DNA of 64,000 bases from Drosophila miranda (GCF_003369915.1 NC_046675.1:15066001-15130000), one strand, 5' to 3'. Shown: positions 1-16,609, counted from the stretch's first letter. The notes: generated by a model from the letters alone, not told the origin. A program made the numbers and translations.

Positions 1-324
1 AGGCTATGCGCGCGCCCCCACATACACAAAAACACGCACACACTAGCGTATTTTTGCAAATTTTTGTATATACATGTTGCGATTGGTTCTATGTGTGTGT
101 ACCCATTCGCGCATTTTATGCTCTCTTGCACGCGCATAAACAAAAAAAAAAGAAAACACCACGAACAACAAGATACACTGAACAACGACTCTCTCTCTTT
201 CTCTCTCACAGTGATATATTCATAAAATATTTACAATTGGCGAAGCGGCACCATTTGTTTACGTATTTAATTTTTTTTTTTTTTTTTTTGTTTTAATTGA
301 TCGTAGCACTTTATCACTTTTGTA

Positions 325-432
325 AAAAAACATCGAGCATCGATGTTTTTCTGCCGATGTTTACTGATATTTTCCGATGTTTTTGCTGATACCGATGTTC
401 AGTGATGCATCGATGTTTTGCAAAACATCGGT
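325..432. repeat. Cluster of palindromic CATCGATG motifs (left)
   Basis: In about 100 bases the motif CATCGATGTTTT or a near variant (CCGATGTTT) recurs about six times, several copies being palindromic around ATCGAT. A similar cluster lies at 1055-1160. The core resembles DREF/BEAF-32 type sites but carries CGATG rather than CGATA. It could also be the decayed ends of a small mobile element; I cannot tell which. Confidence 0.55.
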
Positions 433-1054
433 AGCTTAATTTCATATCATTGCGTATTTGTCTTTTGTAAGCAGCAACACAGCAATGCCAAAGTAAGTAA
501 ACATATTTGACTTAAAATTAATAAAATTTACTATAGATGGTATACATTTGTTTAAATATGAAACTGCGAACGCCGTTAACATCATTCGAAGGCAACCCGT
601 TGTGTGTTTGGGAAGGGTACTGTTCAGTCACAGACATATAACTTATTAATATTACAGAATAGACAGTACAATCTCATACACAAATACTCATGAATACAAT
701 TGTCCATGTCACTTCATGTCAATGAATATGACGACACGAAAATTACCTTAGCAACTAAGAATAGACAATTGCACTTGTAAGCTCGAACCCACCAAAAAGG
801 GTGAAGCAATAAACTACTATTTACTCTATTGCTGCCAAGTAATGAAATGAAATGCACAGAGTAAGTGAACCCTATCTAGGATACCCACTCCGCAGTCCAA
901 CTGGTTCAAGTTCTAGTTGCGACGACCAAACTGTAGACGGTTTATGTACCGAATACAACCCAGCTTCCGACAACACAATTTTTTAGTTTTAAGAGTTTTT
1001 GTATAATAATAACGCAATAATAATAATAATATAATCAAATGGGAAAGTTTTCAA

Positions 1055-1160
1055 ACATCGATACATCGATGCATCGAAGAATAAATCCGATGTATCAATC
1101 CAACATCGATGTTTGATTTTGATAACATCGATGGACATCGACATCGATGTTTTTATTCAA
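1055..1160. repeat. Cluster of palindromic CATCGATG motifs (right)
   Basis: A second dense cluster of ACATCGATGT-like palindromes, ending like the left cluster in CATCGATGTTTTT. The two clusters enclose about 620 bases of unremarkable AT-rich DNA. Either they bound one element or they are independent protein-binding arrays upstream of Mettl3. Confidence 0.5.
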
Positions 1161-1844
1161 ATTTACATCACTATCAGATACTAGTGATGTGGTGTATACG
1201 TATTTCATTAAATATTTATGGAATCAACACGTTCTATATTAAATGCGGTATCTAGCGGGACTATCGATAAGACCCTCAGAAATATACCGATGAAAGAATC
1301 GTTTTAGCCCACTTAACCCCCTTTTATTTTAAGAGGTTAGCAACTTGAGTTAGACCGTGGAAATAGAAGATTCCCCCTATCCTTTCTTTCAAATTAAAAA
1401 AAAAAAAAATAATGGCATCTTTCACCTTAGTTCTTGAAGCTTCATTATTTTTGGTTGAATATATTAGCATATCGGTCGACAATGGGTTAATCGTTCTTTG
1501 TCCACGATCGGAAATCATATTCCTCGATTTTGATGTTCGGCCTAAAATTACTAGCTAGATAGGACCCTCAGCACTAAACATATAATTTTATCCGATTGAC
1601 GAACTAATTTTTAATAAGATTGGGTAGTTTAAAAACTTCTTTTCATTGGATTGTGTCTAAAATAAGGTCAACAACAATTAACATATTTGTGAATGGTGTA
1701 CGTTTGCTGTTGCGCAGCAGTGGCGGCTATTTTTCGATACGCAATTGTTTAGGGATAGGTGCGTGAGCGATAGCAACAAAGCGAACCATCTGCATTTAAT
1801 TTAACTTTTGTTTACATCTGCCGCAAAAATTAAATTTTTAAACA

Positions 1845-3802
1845 ATGGCGGATGCGTGGGACATAAAAACACTCAAGACGAAGCGGAACACTCTCCGCGA
1901 GAAGCTGGAGAAGCGGAAAAAGGAGCGGATCGAGATACTGTCCGATATACAGGAGGATCAAACAAATCCAAAAAAAGAGCTCGGTAGGAAATCGCATTTA
2001 AGACGCTGTAATTAATATTTATCCCTATGTATATATTCTGCAGTTGAAGCTGACCTGGAGGTGCAGAAGGAGGTGCTGCAGGCATTGAGTGCGTGCTCCT
2101 TGGCTCTGCCCATCGTTTCGACGCAGGTGATGGAAAAGGTCGCTGCTGCCGGCAGCAGCCTCGAAATGGTCAATTTTATCCTGGGAAAACTGGCCAACCA
2201 GGGCGCCATTTCCATCCGAAATGTAACCATTGGCACAGAAGCGGGCTGTGAAATCATTTCGGTGCAGCCCAAGGAGCTAAAGGAGATTCTTGAGGACATT
2301 AACGACACCTGTCTGCAGAAGGAGGAGGAGGCTAAACGAAAGTGTGAGTCCGTCCATACAGCTTTAAACAAGCCTTCGATCTACAATCCACTCCTTTTCC
2401 AGTGGCAGAGCTTGTGGATGCCGAAGAGGATATCCAACCGCTGGAAAAAACCATGAAGATCGATTGTTCCTCTCACAAGGATGCCCCCAATGACATTATG
2501 ATGCTGCTTTCGATGCCCTCCACTCGAGAGAAGCAGAGCAAACAGGTGGGCGAAGAGATCCTAGAACTGCTGACAAAACCAACGGCCAAAGAGCGATCCG
2601 TCGCAGAGAAATTCAAGTCCCATGGCGGAGCACAGGTCATGGAGTTCTGCTCCCATGGCACCAAAGTGGAGTGCCTCAAGGCGCAGCAGGCCACCGCAGA
2701 AATGGCGGCCAAAAAGAAACAGGAACGCCTAGACGAGCAGGCACTGCGGAGAGAGGATGCGGGGAAAGCCAACAGCACTAAGCCAGCTAAGGCTGGCACC
2801 CCCCTGGAAACCACATCGGAAGATGGCGAAGTCATATCCGAAACGCTGACCAATTGCGAGGGGGAATCCCAAGAGTCCACCGATGGCAGCGATGCCTCCG
2901 GCGAGACACGCGACAAGTGCACAAAGCTCCATTTCAAGAAAATCATTCAGGCGCACACGGACGAGTCCCTGGGGGACTGCAGCTTCTTGAACACCTGCTT
3001 CCACATGGCCACCTGCAAGTACGTGCACTACGAGGTGGACACCCTGCCGCACATTAACACTAACAAACCCACCGACGTGAAGACGAAGCTCAGCCTGAAG
3101 CGCAGCATCGATCCGAGCTGCACCCTGTACCCACCACAGTGGATCCAATGCGATCTGCGGTTCCTCGACATGACGGTCCTTGGCAAATTCGCGGTGGTAA
3201 TGGCCGATCCCCCCTGGGACATACACATGGAGTTGCCGTATGGGACCATGTCCGATGACGAGATGCGTGCCTTGGGTGTGCCCGCGCTCCAGGACGATGG
3301 CCTGATCTTCCTTTGGGTGACGGGGCGTGCCATGGAGCTGGGCCGCGACTGCCTCAAGCTCTGGGGCTACGAGCGGGTGGACGAACTCATTTGGGTAAAG
3401 ACGAACCAGCTGCAACGCATCATCCGCACTGGACGCACCGGCCACTGGCTAAATCACGGCAAGGAGCACTGCCTGGTGGGCATGAAGGGTAATCCCACCA
3501 ACCTGAATCGCGGTCTCGACTGCGATGTAATTGTCGCCGAAGTGCGCGCCACCTCCCACAAGCCAGACGAGATCTATGGCATTATTGAGCGCCTCAGTCC
3601 GGGCACTCGCAAAATCGAACTCTTCGGCCGCCCGCACAACATCCAACCGAATTGGATAACGCTGGGCAATCAATTGGATGGCATTCGCCTGGTCGATCCC
3701 GAGTTGATCACGCAATTCCAGAAGCGCTATCCCGATGGCAATTGCATGTCCCCTGCGGCGGCAGCCAATGCGGCGGCCAGCATCAATGGGATTCAAAACT
3801 AA
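1845..3802 (+). CDS. Mettl3: METTL3 / Ime4, catalytic subunit of the mRNA m6A methyltransferase
   Basis: The protein adds N6-methyladenosine to mRNA with METTL14 in the nuclear writer complex. Three exons, 1845-1983, 2044-2343 and 2403-3802, joined by GT-AG introns of about 60 bp, give 612 residues, close to the roughly 610 I recall for the fly protein. The N-terminal part is charged and helical. Two CCCH-type zinc-finger segments follow (near residues 229-265 and 319-356). The MT-A70 domain has the catalytic DPPW motif at about residues 415-418. The start lies at the first ATG of an exon that opens MADAWDIK. A run of alanines precedes the C-terminus. AATAAA at 3866 ends the transcript. Orthology is clear along the whole length; exon borders are my own splice reading. 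Confidence 0.95.
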
Positions 3803-3865
3803 ACTTAAAGATTAAGATCACCTAACATTAAGATAACCCTTAAGGAAGGAAGCTTACCCTTGACT

Positions 3866-3871
3866 AATAAA
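3866..3871 (+). terminator. Mettl3 polyadenylation signal
   Basis: Canonical AATAAA, 63 bases after the Mettl3 stop codon. Confidence 0.7.
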
Positions 3872-4338
3872 TGTAGATCTTAACCAGCCTTCCGACGATC
3901 GATAAACCTCTCTGTCTCACTTGTTCTATCCAACCTTTGCGTTTAAGCGACACTGCGAGAGAGTACTTTTATTTTTCGCTATATAGCTTCCCAATTCATG
4001 CCGATCAAGAATATATATATTTAATGGATCGCATTTGAATTCTTTTCCATTTTAAGGGTTTAAATATTAATATCTGAGTATTTGTGGGAAGGGTCCCACA
4101 AAAAGAGACAAAGACTCTATATTTTGTTATTGGACTCTTGGGACCGACTAGGAAAAACTTAGATGCAGCGGTCAGAGGCAGTCCTGCCGCGGTCTCAGGT
4201 GAAGGATAGCCCAGTACCAGTACGCAGCGCGCCTTTACCCCGAAGATTTGAACGAAAACTGAAACGGTATTTGTTGCTGTTGCAATATCTTTTTAGTACT
4301 TTGTAGTCTTTGTGGAATATACACATATTTTGGATACA

Positions 4339-4344
4339 TTTATT
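4339..4344 (-). terminator. Candidate Miro polyadenylation signal
   Basis: AATAAA on the minus strand, about 510 bases downstream of the Miro stop. It is the most plausible signal in this interval, though not the only A/T hexamer. Confidence 0.4.
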
Positions 4345-4853
4345 GCTCGTTTGTTTGCGCGTATATACAACAGTGCGATAAATATCTATATTTATATGTA
4401 GTAGAACCCATAGATAACTAATTGTATAACTATGTATGTCTTCAGATATGCACAAAGTGTGTGTGCTTGGGGGACGCGATAACTTATAAGACTTAAATCA
4501 GTAGAGCGCGAGGGAGAGTAGTACATGGGTTTAAGTTATGGGATATATAATGATATTAAGAAATGCTGGCCTTAAGAGTCTGCTCCTGGAATCTCTATCC
4601 TAAAGGCGTCTTCTGGCTCTCTCTTCCCTGCAGGCGTCTCCTGGCTCTCAAAAGTGTATTTACATGTCAGGAAACCAAAACCTTTCATCGTCTAGTGCCA
4701 CTATTCTTCATTGGTACGTAACAATAAATTTGGATTTAACATACATTTCATTAAACATTGAACTCCTTTTGTGTCGGTTTTTCTTTGTGTGTGGGTCTGT
4801 GTATTTTGCGCAGTTTCTTAATGTGTCCTGTGTGGCTTTTGCCTGGACTCCTT

Positions 4854-8686
<3,833 letters not shown>

Positions 8687-11600
8687 ATGGTACGCACCAA
8701 AAACCAGTCCTCTTCCTCCAGCGCCAGCAGCAGCAGCCACAAGTCTCCAATCAAATCGCACGGCGGCAGCGGATCAGCAGCCGCAGGAACGGCAGGACAC
8801 CCCGTGAGCAGGTCGTCGTCGTCGCATCGGACATCGATCGATGACCGCAAGTCCGGCACGAACGTGTCATCCTCCTCGAACCGCCGCACAACTCCGGGCA
8901 GCTCGCCGGACGGAGACGGAGACGACGACACCACCACCACCGATGATCTGACCCCAACATCAACGAGCGCGCCAAGAAGCTCCGGCGGCCCCTCTGTGCA
9001 CAAGCAGAACCTCTACGTCGTTTCATTTCCCATTATATTCCTATTTAACGTTCTTCGCTCGCTGATTTATCAGCTGTTCTGCATTTTTCGCTACCTGTAC
9101 GGCGCCAGCACAAAGGTTATTTACCGTCCCCACAGACGCGACTGCAACATCGAGATTGTTGTCCAGAACAACTCAAATAACAAGGATCAGAAGCACCAGC
9201 AGCTGACGTCGAGTCAGTCCCTCAACTATCCCTTGGAGGTGACCAGCGGCGAGGCAGCGTCCGAGCAGCAAGTACAACCTCTGCCACAGCAACGCTATCG
9301 CGCCCTCCAGCCCCTGGAAATGGCAGGGGCCAATCGATCTGGGTCAGGCTACTCCCCCGGTCCTGGGGATCCTTTGTTGGCCAAGCAGAAGCATCACCAT
9401 CGTCGGGCGTTCGAGTACATCTCCAAGGCGCTCAAGATAGACGAAGAGAATGAAGGTGAGCAGTGAGCAGGGAGCATTGAGCGTGCAGTGTTGGGGGTGC
9501 TTTCGAGTGCTCACTATGAGTCATCGCCCCACTAGCTGGCGGCGGCTGTTCGTCTCTTTAGTCCGTGCTTGTGTGTGTGTGTGTGTGTGTATCTTTTGTT
9601 GTCTGTCGAGTGGGAATCAATAATCACAAAAAGCAAAGAGTGAGATGTTCTGACAATCGTTTCCTTTTTCTCCCGCCTCCAGGTCACAAAGAGCTGGCCA
9701 TTGAGCTGTACCGCAAGGGAATCAAGGAGCTCGAGGATGGCATTGCCGTCGATTGCTGGAGTGGTCGCGGCGATGTCTGGGACCGTGCCCAAAGGCTGCA
9801 CGATAAAATGCAGACCAATCTCTCGATGGCCAGGGATCGTCTTCACTTCCTCGGTAAGTCGATCCCCCCGCATCCGGAATCCCTAGAGGAATGATTTTTA
9901 TTTTGTTATTTTTTTTTATTTTTCTGTTGTTTTTTATTTGCACTTTGTTGTTTGTCCTGCATTTCCTTTTGCGTTTGTCCATCAATTGTCGCTGCCACAG
10001 CGCTGCGTGAGGAAGATTTCCAAATGCATCGTCTCTCGCTAAAGGAGAAACAGAAACCGAATCAAAGCCGGGAGCAGCAGCAGAAGCCACAGAAGGCCAG
10101 AGAAGCGGCAGATAAGCCAATGCTGACGAATCTCACCAATGATCCCGCAAAGCTGAAGACACGCAGCAGCGGCTATGGACCAAAGAACGGTCTGACTACA
10201 CCCAGAATCACTGCCACAGCCACAACACCGAAGTCGTCGTCGTCATTGGGTAAGTTCTGTTGCAGTCCAGGCCTGAAAAGAGCCCAGCACCAACGCCAGA
10301 ACCAGCGACACAGCGACAACAGATCGAGCTATCTATCAATCACCCTCTCACCTTGCACTTGATTTCGTTTCGTTTCACTATTGTTTTATGCTTGCCCCCA
10401 AATTGTAGCTTATACCTATCATATCCATCCATCTCTTATTAATGTGCTCCCCCCTGTATCTCCATAGCCTCTGGCCGCAAGCTGACAATCGGAACAAAGC
10501 GACCTGGCAACCTGGCCGTGGCAGCCAACAAGTCACAAACTCTGCCACGCAATCTTGGCTCAAAGACCTCCGTGGGGGCTGTCCGTCAGCCAGGCAAGAC
10601 CGCAGCCACGCCCCCAGCCGTTCGTCGACAGTTTGTAAGTGGCTCAAGGCGGAATAACGTTTGGTTTCTTGACAGATCTTTCTATAATTTGTACTCTTCT
10701 TTCCATAGTCTTCCGGTCGCAATACACCGCCACAGCGTTCACGCACGCCCATCAACAATAATGGGGCCAGCGGCAGTGGTAGTGGCGCTAGCACTCCCGT
10801 GGTGACTGTCAAGGGTGTGGAACAGAAGCTGGTCCAGCTCATACTCGATGAGATTGTGGAGGGCGGTGCTAAGGTGGAGTGGACAGACATTGCCGGCCAG
10901 GAGGTCGCCAAGCAGGCGCTACAAGAGATGGTCATACTGCCCTCCGTTCGTCCAGAGCTCTTTACAGGTAAGTGGATGGTAGAGGAATCCCTTTAAAGAG
11001 TCGTGTTTGATATCCTTTTTCGCCTCTTTGAGTGTAGGTTTGCGAGCCCCAGCCAAGGGTCTGCTGCTTTTCGGTCCCCCAGGCAATGGCAAGACATTGC
11101 TAGCCCGCGCCGTGGCCACCGAATGCAGTGCCACCTTTCTGAACATCTCGGCTGCTTCGCTGACCAGCAAATATGTGGGCGATGGCGAGAAACTGGTGCG
11201 TGCTTTGTTCGCGGTGGCACGCCACTTGCAGCCCTCGATCATATTCATCGATGAGGTGGACTCGCTGCTCTCGGAGCGTAGCAGCGGCGAGCACGAGGCG
11301 TCGCGCCGCCTGAAGACCGAATTTCTTGTGGAGTTTGATGGTCTGCCAGGTAATCCCGACGGCGATCGCATTGTGGTGCTGGCCGCCACAAATAGGCCCC
11401 AGGAGCTGGACGAGGCCGCACTGCGACGCTTCACGAAGCGCGTCTATGTCTCACTGCCCGACGAGCAGACCCGTGAGCTGCTCTTGAACCGTTTGCTGCA
11501 AAAGCAGGGCTCGCCGCTGGATACGGATGCACTGCGGCGTTTGGCCAAGATCACGGACGGTTATTCTGGTTCCGATTTGACGGCTCTGGCCAAGGATGCC

Positions 11601-11783
11601 GCACTGGAGCCCATACGCGAGCTGAATGTGGAGCAGGTCAAGAGTCTGGACATTAACGCCATGCGACACATCACAGAAAAGGATTTCCACAACTCTCTCA
11701 AGCGCATTCGCCGCTCGGTGGCACCGCAGAGCCTCAGCGGGTATGAGAAATGGTCGTCGGACTATGGGGACATTACCATTTAG
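8687..11783 (+). CDS. spas: Spastin, microtubule-severing AAA ATPase
   Basis: Spastin severs microtubules and acts in synapse growth, endosomal fission and ER shaping. Six exons, 8687-9455, 9683-9853, 10001-10249, 10468-10634, 10709-10967 and 11038-11783, give 786 residues, a little longer than the roughly 758 I recall for D. melanogaster. The extra length lies in the Ser/Thr/Gly-rich N-terminus and linker. A membrane-inserting hydrophobic hairpin lies at about residues 109-139. The MIT domain spans about 237-315, crossing exons 1-3. The AAA domain has Walker A GPPGNGKT (551-558) and Walker B IIFIDEVD (606-613). The protein ends in GDITI. The start is the ATG that gives MVRTKNQ; reading upstream in frame finds no ATG. 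Intron 1 carries a (GT)10 tract at 9571-9590. Confidence 0.96.
9571..9590. repeat. (GT)10 microsatellite in spas intron 1
   Basis: Twenty bases of uninterrupted GT within the first intron of spas. Confidence 0.9.
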
Positions 11784-12862
11784 ATAGGCGTAGATCCAAT
11801 CATTGAAGGATTGTCAGCCTCGCCACCAAGATCCTGCCCAGCCCTGCTCCACGCTGTGATGTGAGTGACAGAAATTTCTTCCCCTTTTGATCATTCCATT
11901 GATCCTAAAGTTTTAAACTACGTTTCATTCAACCATTAGTTTTTGTAGGCTTACATTTTGTTTCAAAAAACTTTGTTATTTGTATTTAACCAATGAATTA
12001 TTGATTAATTTCTCGTTCTACCATGCAATTTGTGTGTGTTTCTAGGCCTAAGATTTATTGTATTTACCATATACTTCCAAGTGTTTTTACCCCCTTTAAG
12101 TTATAATCATTTAAAAGCTAATGTATGCCTAAGAACAATCATTATACTAGCATTTGTTTGCCTAACTTTGTTTCCAATGTTTCTAGTACTAAGACAGCAA
12201 GGTGTTCTGTTCATGTATGGTATGGCTTTCCTAACATTTAATTTAGTTCTAAGTAAATGTATTTCCATTGATTTCTCTGTGTCACAAGTTTCTTCCATTT
12301 GTATCCTTGAATCAATAGAACCAATCTACTATTTTTGTTGTACATCGCCCAATTCAATCGAAAACATACGCTACACGTAATCTAGACATAAGCATAGCCT
12401 TAAGATTAAACACAACAAACACAACACAAAACGCAGGATCAGACTTAAGTTTTAAATGCGGCATCATCACACACTACTCTCTCCCTCTATCGATCGATGG
12501 ATGGCTGGTGTTTAGTTTTAGTTTTAGTTTTGGTTCCTCTGTTTTCAATTAATCAATGTATGTACCTACCTACTGCAGCAGTCATAAATACAATCGTGTC
12601 TCCGAAAAACCATCTATAGATTAATCTTAATGTTTGTTGTACCTAGAAGTTGCTCCTCCTCCCACACTCCACACACCCCTACTATATATATTGTACAATC
12701 GGATGCTTTTCGCGGTATTTTGAATCAGCTTTAATGCAGCCAACAGAACTTCAGTTTAAAGAGTAGTTTACTGAACACACAGATCCAACAAAATTACATG
12801 CATATAAATACATACTCTATATATATATCTACATATAATATATATAGAATACGCTAAATAAA
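11784..12862 (+). other. spas 3'UTR
   Basis: No coding sequence. This is AT-rich DNA following the spas stop. An AATAAA at 12857-12862 is a good candidate for the end of a 3'UTR of about 1.1 kb. ATCGATCGATGG near 12490 and a TA-rich run at 12815-12845 are the only other marks. Confidence 0.55.
12857..12862 (+). terminator. Candidate spas polyadenylation signal
   Basis: AATAAA about 1.07 kb after the spas stop. It is the clearest plus-strand signal before the region taken over by the convergent Rox8 3'UTR. Confidence 0.45.
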
Positions 12863-15001
12863 ATCGATTTCAACAGACATCATCAGGAGACTGCACCTTT
12901 TTCTGGGATACACATATAACCAAATCAAAACTTAACTTTTAAATTTATTCTAAAATTAGTTTTAGCTCTAGCCTAAACAATATCTGATGATAGTCCTTAT
13001 ATATAGATGGAAAGCTTTAGCTTTCTGTTCCTCGAAATATAACCATTAAGAAATATTACTTTTAAACTTAGCTGGTACTTGGAATTTTCCCTCAAATTAG
13101 TTGTTATAGAATCTCATCCGATTCTGTTTTTAGGGAATATTTTCTCTATAGATCAAATACCAGTTTACGATGATGTCTCATCAGAATCAGATGTCCTACA
13201 ATCATAGACAAAAACCCTCAGAAAAATCTTTTCAAGTATAGATTTAAGAGGGATTTTATGCAATTTTTATAAAGAAGATCGCAGATCAGCATTACAATTC
13301 AATTGGAACGTTGGCAGAACCAGATGGACGCGCGACACGCTTAACCGAACGGGTCGCGTACAGTGCATGCAGGAAAGACAAATGTTAGACTAATGATCAA
13401 GGAAAACTATAACTAATAAGACCCTAAAACGGCTCATGTAATTCCATATAATCCCATCCAATTTAAACTTCATTCGCCCACTTAGTATTTCCATCAAAAA
13501 CTATATCATATCATTTAAGACTTTAATTAAAACTTGTAGAATCTGCAAATAGTAGCAGCCCATGAATCTCAAAGATCGAAAACACATCATAGATATCTTC
13601 CAAAAACTGTCTAATTTCATTTAGAACTTTAATGGAACTTTAACCAATAGAATATAGTAGTTCGATCCCCGCTATCTTTCTGTGGTATTCTCCTGGTTTT
13701 CAGTTGGAACATCTAACTCTTCTTTATAGATCCGAGCATGGGTAATTATTGTAATTTTACAATCTTTTTGTAGTAGACTAGACCCAATGTATGATGATGA
13801 TGGAGCCAAGAGTTAATTTAGACACACACTCGTCGTTCTCTGTGGTTTTTCTCACTTCGTTATATATATTTTTTTGTTTCTTTATTTTACAATTACATAT
13901 TTATATCGCATTTCGTTTTTCCACATTGGAAATATACAATTACAATATGTATGTTTGTTTGCTCGAATTTACATTCTCTTAAGTGTCTAGAATTTGTTTT
14001 TGCGTTTTTTTTTTTACTTTTCGACTCCACCGATGTGTGTGTGGTGTGGCTCTCGTCTCGGCTCCTCCACTGCTACTTGCCACGCTTCCATCCTACTATG
14101 TACTCCTCCTTCGAAATCCTTCGTTGACACATCATATGATCCACAATTTAGTTACAATTACAATTTGCTTTGTCACTTTATTCCATTTCGATTGTATATA
14201 TGTTTATTTAAACCAATTTGTTGTTGCCTATTTGTTGGTTTTTTGTTGTATTTCTCATTTGTTTATTTTTGTTTCCGCATTCGTTTATACGCCTATATCT
14301 GCCTTAAATTACAAATCATTAAATTATTTTAACACGTACTTAGATTGGATTAGATTGTTACAGCTACCCCCCGAAATCGCCCAGAGCTTCAGTTGTCTGT
14401 CTATCTGTTTGTATGTTTGTATGTCTGTATGTCTGTCTGTCTGTCTGTCTGTCTGCCCGTCTGCCTGCTCGCCTGTCGCTTGTCGCTTGTCACCGCGCGT
14501 GGTTCAACTTTTAGTTCCACGCTTTGCTTCGGTTCGGTTCGGCCGTCGGCCTCCGCGTGTGGGGGTGTGATGGAAGGGCCCTCCACGACCGTAACGCACG
14601 TACGCGCCTGTCCCGCCCCGCCCCGTCCGATCGACCGCAACAATGACGCACAGGTCTCAAAACAAAAACGTAGCCTGCAACCGCAACTGAAAATCGAAAA
14701 TCCTATATCCCTAATCCCCTGCTGCCGCGAAAAAGAGGCTCGTTGACAGGATGTTGTTGCTGTTGCCCTCATCGTTAGGGACTGGCAGAGGATGATACGA
14801 CGGATGCTGCTGCGGCTGCTGCTGCTCGGTTTTGGCAAGGACCTGGTATTCTAAGTAAGCTAAGGGTGCGTATTGCGCTAGCAGCTGCAGCTGCGACTGC
14901 GACTCCGATTGAGACTGCACTGCTGCTGGCGGCAGACGTTCTTGGATGCAGCGGCTCCACGGATGTTGCAGACGGCGTCGAAGCGGGCGTCACAACTCAG
15001 T
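12863..15001 (-). other. spas-Rox8 intergenic gap and Rox8 3'UTR
   Basis: No coding sequence supported. From about 13870 to 15001 this reads as the Rox8 3'UTR on the minus strand: A-rich in the transcript sense, with AATAAA (TTTATT at 13881-13886 on plus). It contains a TGTC tetranucleotide run at 14419-14456, a GC-rich stretch at 14560-14640, and CAG/CTG-rich DNA at 14750-14950. Short open frames here are repeat-driven. The part from 12863 to 13870 is AT-rich with nothing recognisable. Confidence 0.45.
14419..14456. repeat. (GTCT)n tetranucleotide tract
   Basis: Near-perfect GTCT repeats, preceded by an imperfect GTATGTCT stretch, in the Rox8 3' region. Confidence 0.85.
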
Positions 15002-16609
15002 TCATTGGGTCTGATATTGTGGCATCGCGGCACTGTACATCATTTGGGGGGCAAGTGAACCATTTGCTGCTGCAGCCGCAGACGAGGCCGCCGACATGCC
15101 TGGGACAACAGTACCGGGTACACCCCATGCCACGTTCGGTGGCACCATGCGATACCCAGCAGCTGGAAAGATCATTCAACGATTAACCTCAAAGGGGGGG
15201 TAAGTAACGCGGCTCTACTTACGGACTCCTCCCGCCTGCTGGGCACTGGTCGTGTAAGCGTAAGGATAGTAGCCCTGCTGCATATACTGCGTCTGCATTT
15301 GGGTGGTTGGATAAGCCTGCTGGTTTTTGTGGGGGAGAGAACATTTAAAGCCCATTTAGCAATCAAATATCTAATAAATGTAACTTACTGCCGGAGGATA
15401 CCAGTAGCCCATCTGCTGGTAGGCGTATGGGTACTGCGCCGCTGTGGCGGCTGCCAGCTGTTGGGGCGTCATCATTTGGCCGGGTAACGCGGCCCCAGTG
15501 GCCGCCGCTAGCTGTTGCTGGGTCATCATTTGGCCGGGCAATGCGGCACTTACCGCCGCATTGGCGGCTGCCACGGCGGCCACATTGGCAGAGGCTGCTG
15601 CCGCTGCAGCGGCATTCATGTTGTTCATTGAGTTATCGCCGCCATTCTCCTTGCCCCAGAAGCATTTGACCAGATTGCCATGAACTTCGGTGTTGTGCGT
15701 ATGCTCGATGGCGTGCGCCGCTGAGTCCTTGGTCACGAATTTAATGAACGCAAAGCCCTTGTCCTTGAAGACACGCACATCCTGAATGGGCCCAAACTGG
15801 CCAAAGTGCTTGTGCATCAGGTCGTCGCTGATGACATTCGGCGGAAAGCCGCCACAGTAGACTGTGGTGTTGGTGGGGCTCGACTGATTGTACACCTCCT
15901 CGAAGGTGTGCCGCTGGTTGCTCTTGACGCCGCCTCCATTCCCGGGTCCGCCACCCATGCCACCGCCCAGGCCGCCACCCTTGGACGATTCTCGCGGTGG
16001 TGGGAGCTTGCGCGTGGACCAATTGGTGCGTATCGAACGCGAGCCAATCCATTGGCCATTCATTGCCTGTATTGCATTCTCGGCTTCAGCCTTCTTTACA
16101 AACGAAACGAAAGCATAGCCCTTGGACTTCATGGTCTGTGGATCGCGGACAATCCGACAGTTGGAGATCTCTCCGAATGGTGCAAAGGCTTCGCGCAGCG
16201 TCTCCGTTTCGATTTCGGGACTCAGATCCCCAACGAATATGTGGTGATGGGAGCTAATGTCTGTCTTGGGCTGATTCCCGGGACTAGTGGCCCAGTTAAC
16301 CTACAGAAATACAAATACAAATGGAAAGAGATTTAGTAAGGTAAGTGATGGAGCGAGTAGATCGCTCCGATCTGGACGCACCTTGATTTCCTTTTCCAGA
16401 AAGAGGCGTTTGTTCATGGCGGTCAGGGCTGTGGAGGCTGCCTGATAGTTGGAATATTCGATGAAGGCATACGGATCGTTGCCCGGTTCCCGTATGATTT
16501 TACAGTTCTTTACGGCACCCATTGTGCCGAACAATGCGATGAGCAGCTCCTCGGAGACGGAGCTATCGAGGTTTCCCACATACAACGTTTTCGGCTGTGA
16601 CTCGTCCAT
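15002..16609 (-). CDS. Rox8: Rox8, TIA-1/TIAR-like RNA-binding protein with three RRMs
   Basis: Rox8 is the fly TIA-1/TIAR orthologue: it binds U-rich RNA, promotes use of weak 5' splice sites, and acts in mRNA decay and stress granules. Four exons on the minus strand, 16609-16382, 16300-15389, 15316-15223 and 15162-15002, give about 464 residues. RRM1 opens with TLYVGNLD near residue 8. RRM2 has HHIFVGDLSPE and KGYAFVSFV. RRM3 has TTVYCGGFPPN and KGFAFIKFV. A Gly-rich linker separates RRM2 and RRM3. The C-terminal part is Ala/Gln/Tyr-rich and prion-like, ending MPQYQTQ. Exon 3 has a tandem NAGNAG acceptor (AG at 15320-15321 or 15317-15318), which would add or drop one Gln. Confidence 0.95.

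Larger units (their letters stand above)
1..1844. other. Intergenic region upstream of Mettl3
   Basis: I see no coding region here. Most of the stretch is AT-rich. It holds two clusters of palindromic CATCGATG-type motifs (listed separately) and a TATCGATA-like site near 1263. The last 100 bases before 1845 hold a CGATAC motif near 1736 and are presumably the Mettl3 promoter and short 5'UTR. Confidence 0.6.
3803..4853. other. Convergent 3'UTRs of Mettl3 and Miro
   Basis: No coding sequence seen. The left side holds the short Mettl3 3'UTR with AATAAA at 3866-3871. The right side is the probable Miro 3'UTR read on the minus strand, with a candidate AATAAA at 4339-4344 (TTTATT on the plus strand), about 510 bases past the Miro stop. 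A motif CGATCGATAAAC lies near 3897. Confidence 0.6.

Noticed and set aside
2729-3445. 238-codon open frame opposite Mettl3
   Set aside because: Antisense shadow of the Mettl3 coding exon; no independent support.
13983-14570. 195-codon plus-strand open frame
   Set aside because: Cys/Val/Leu-rich translation of T-rich and TGTC-repeat sequence inside the Rox8 3' region.
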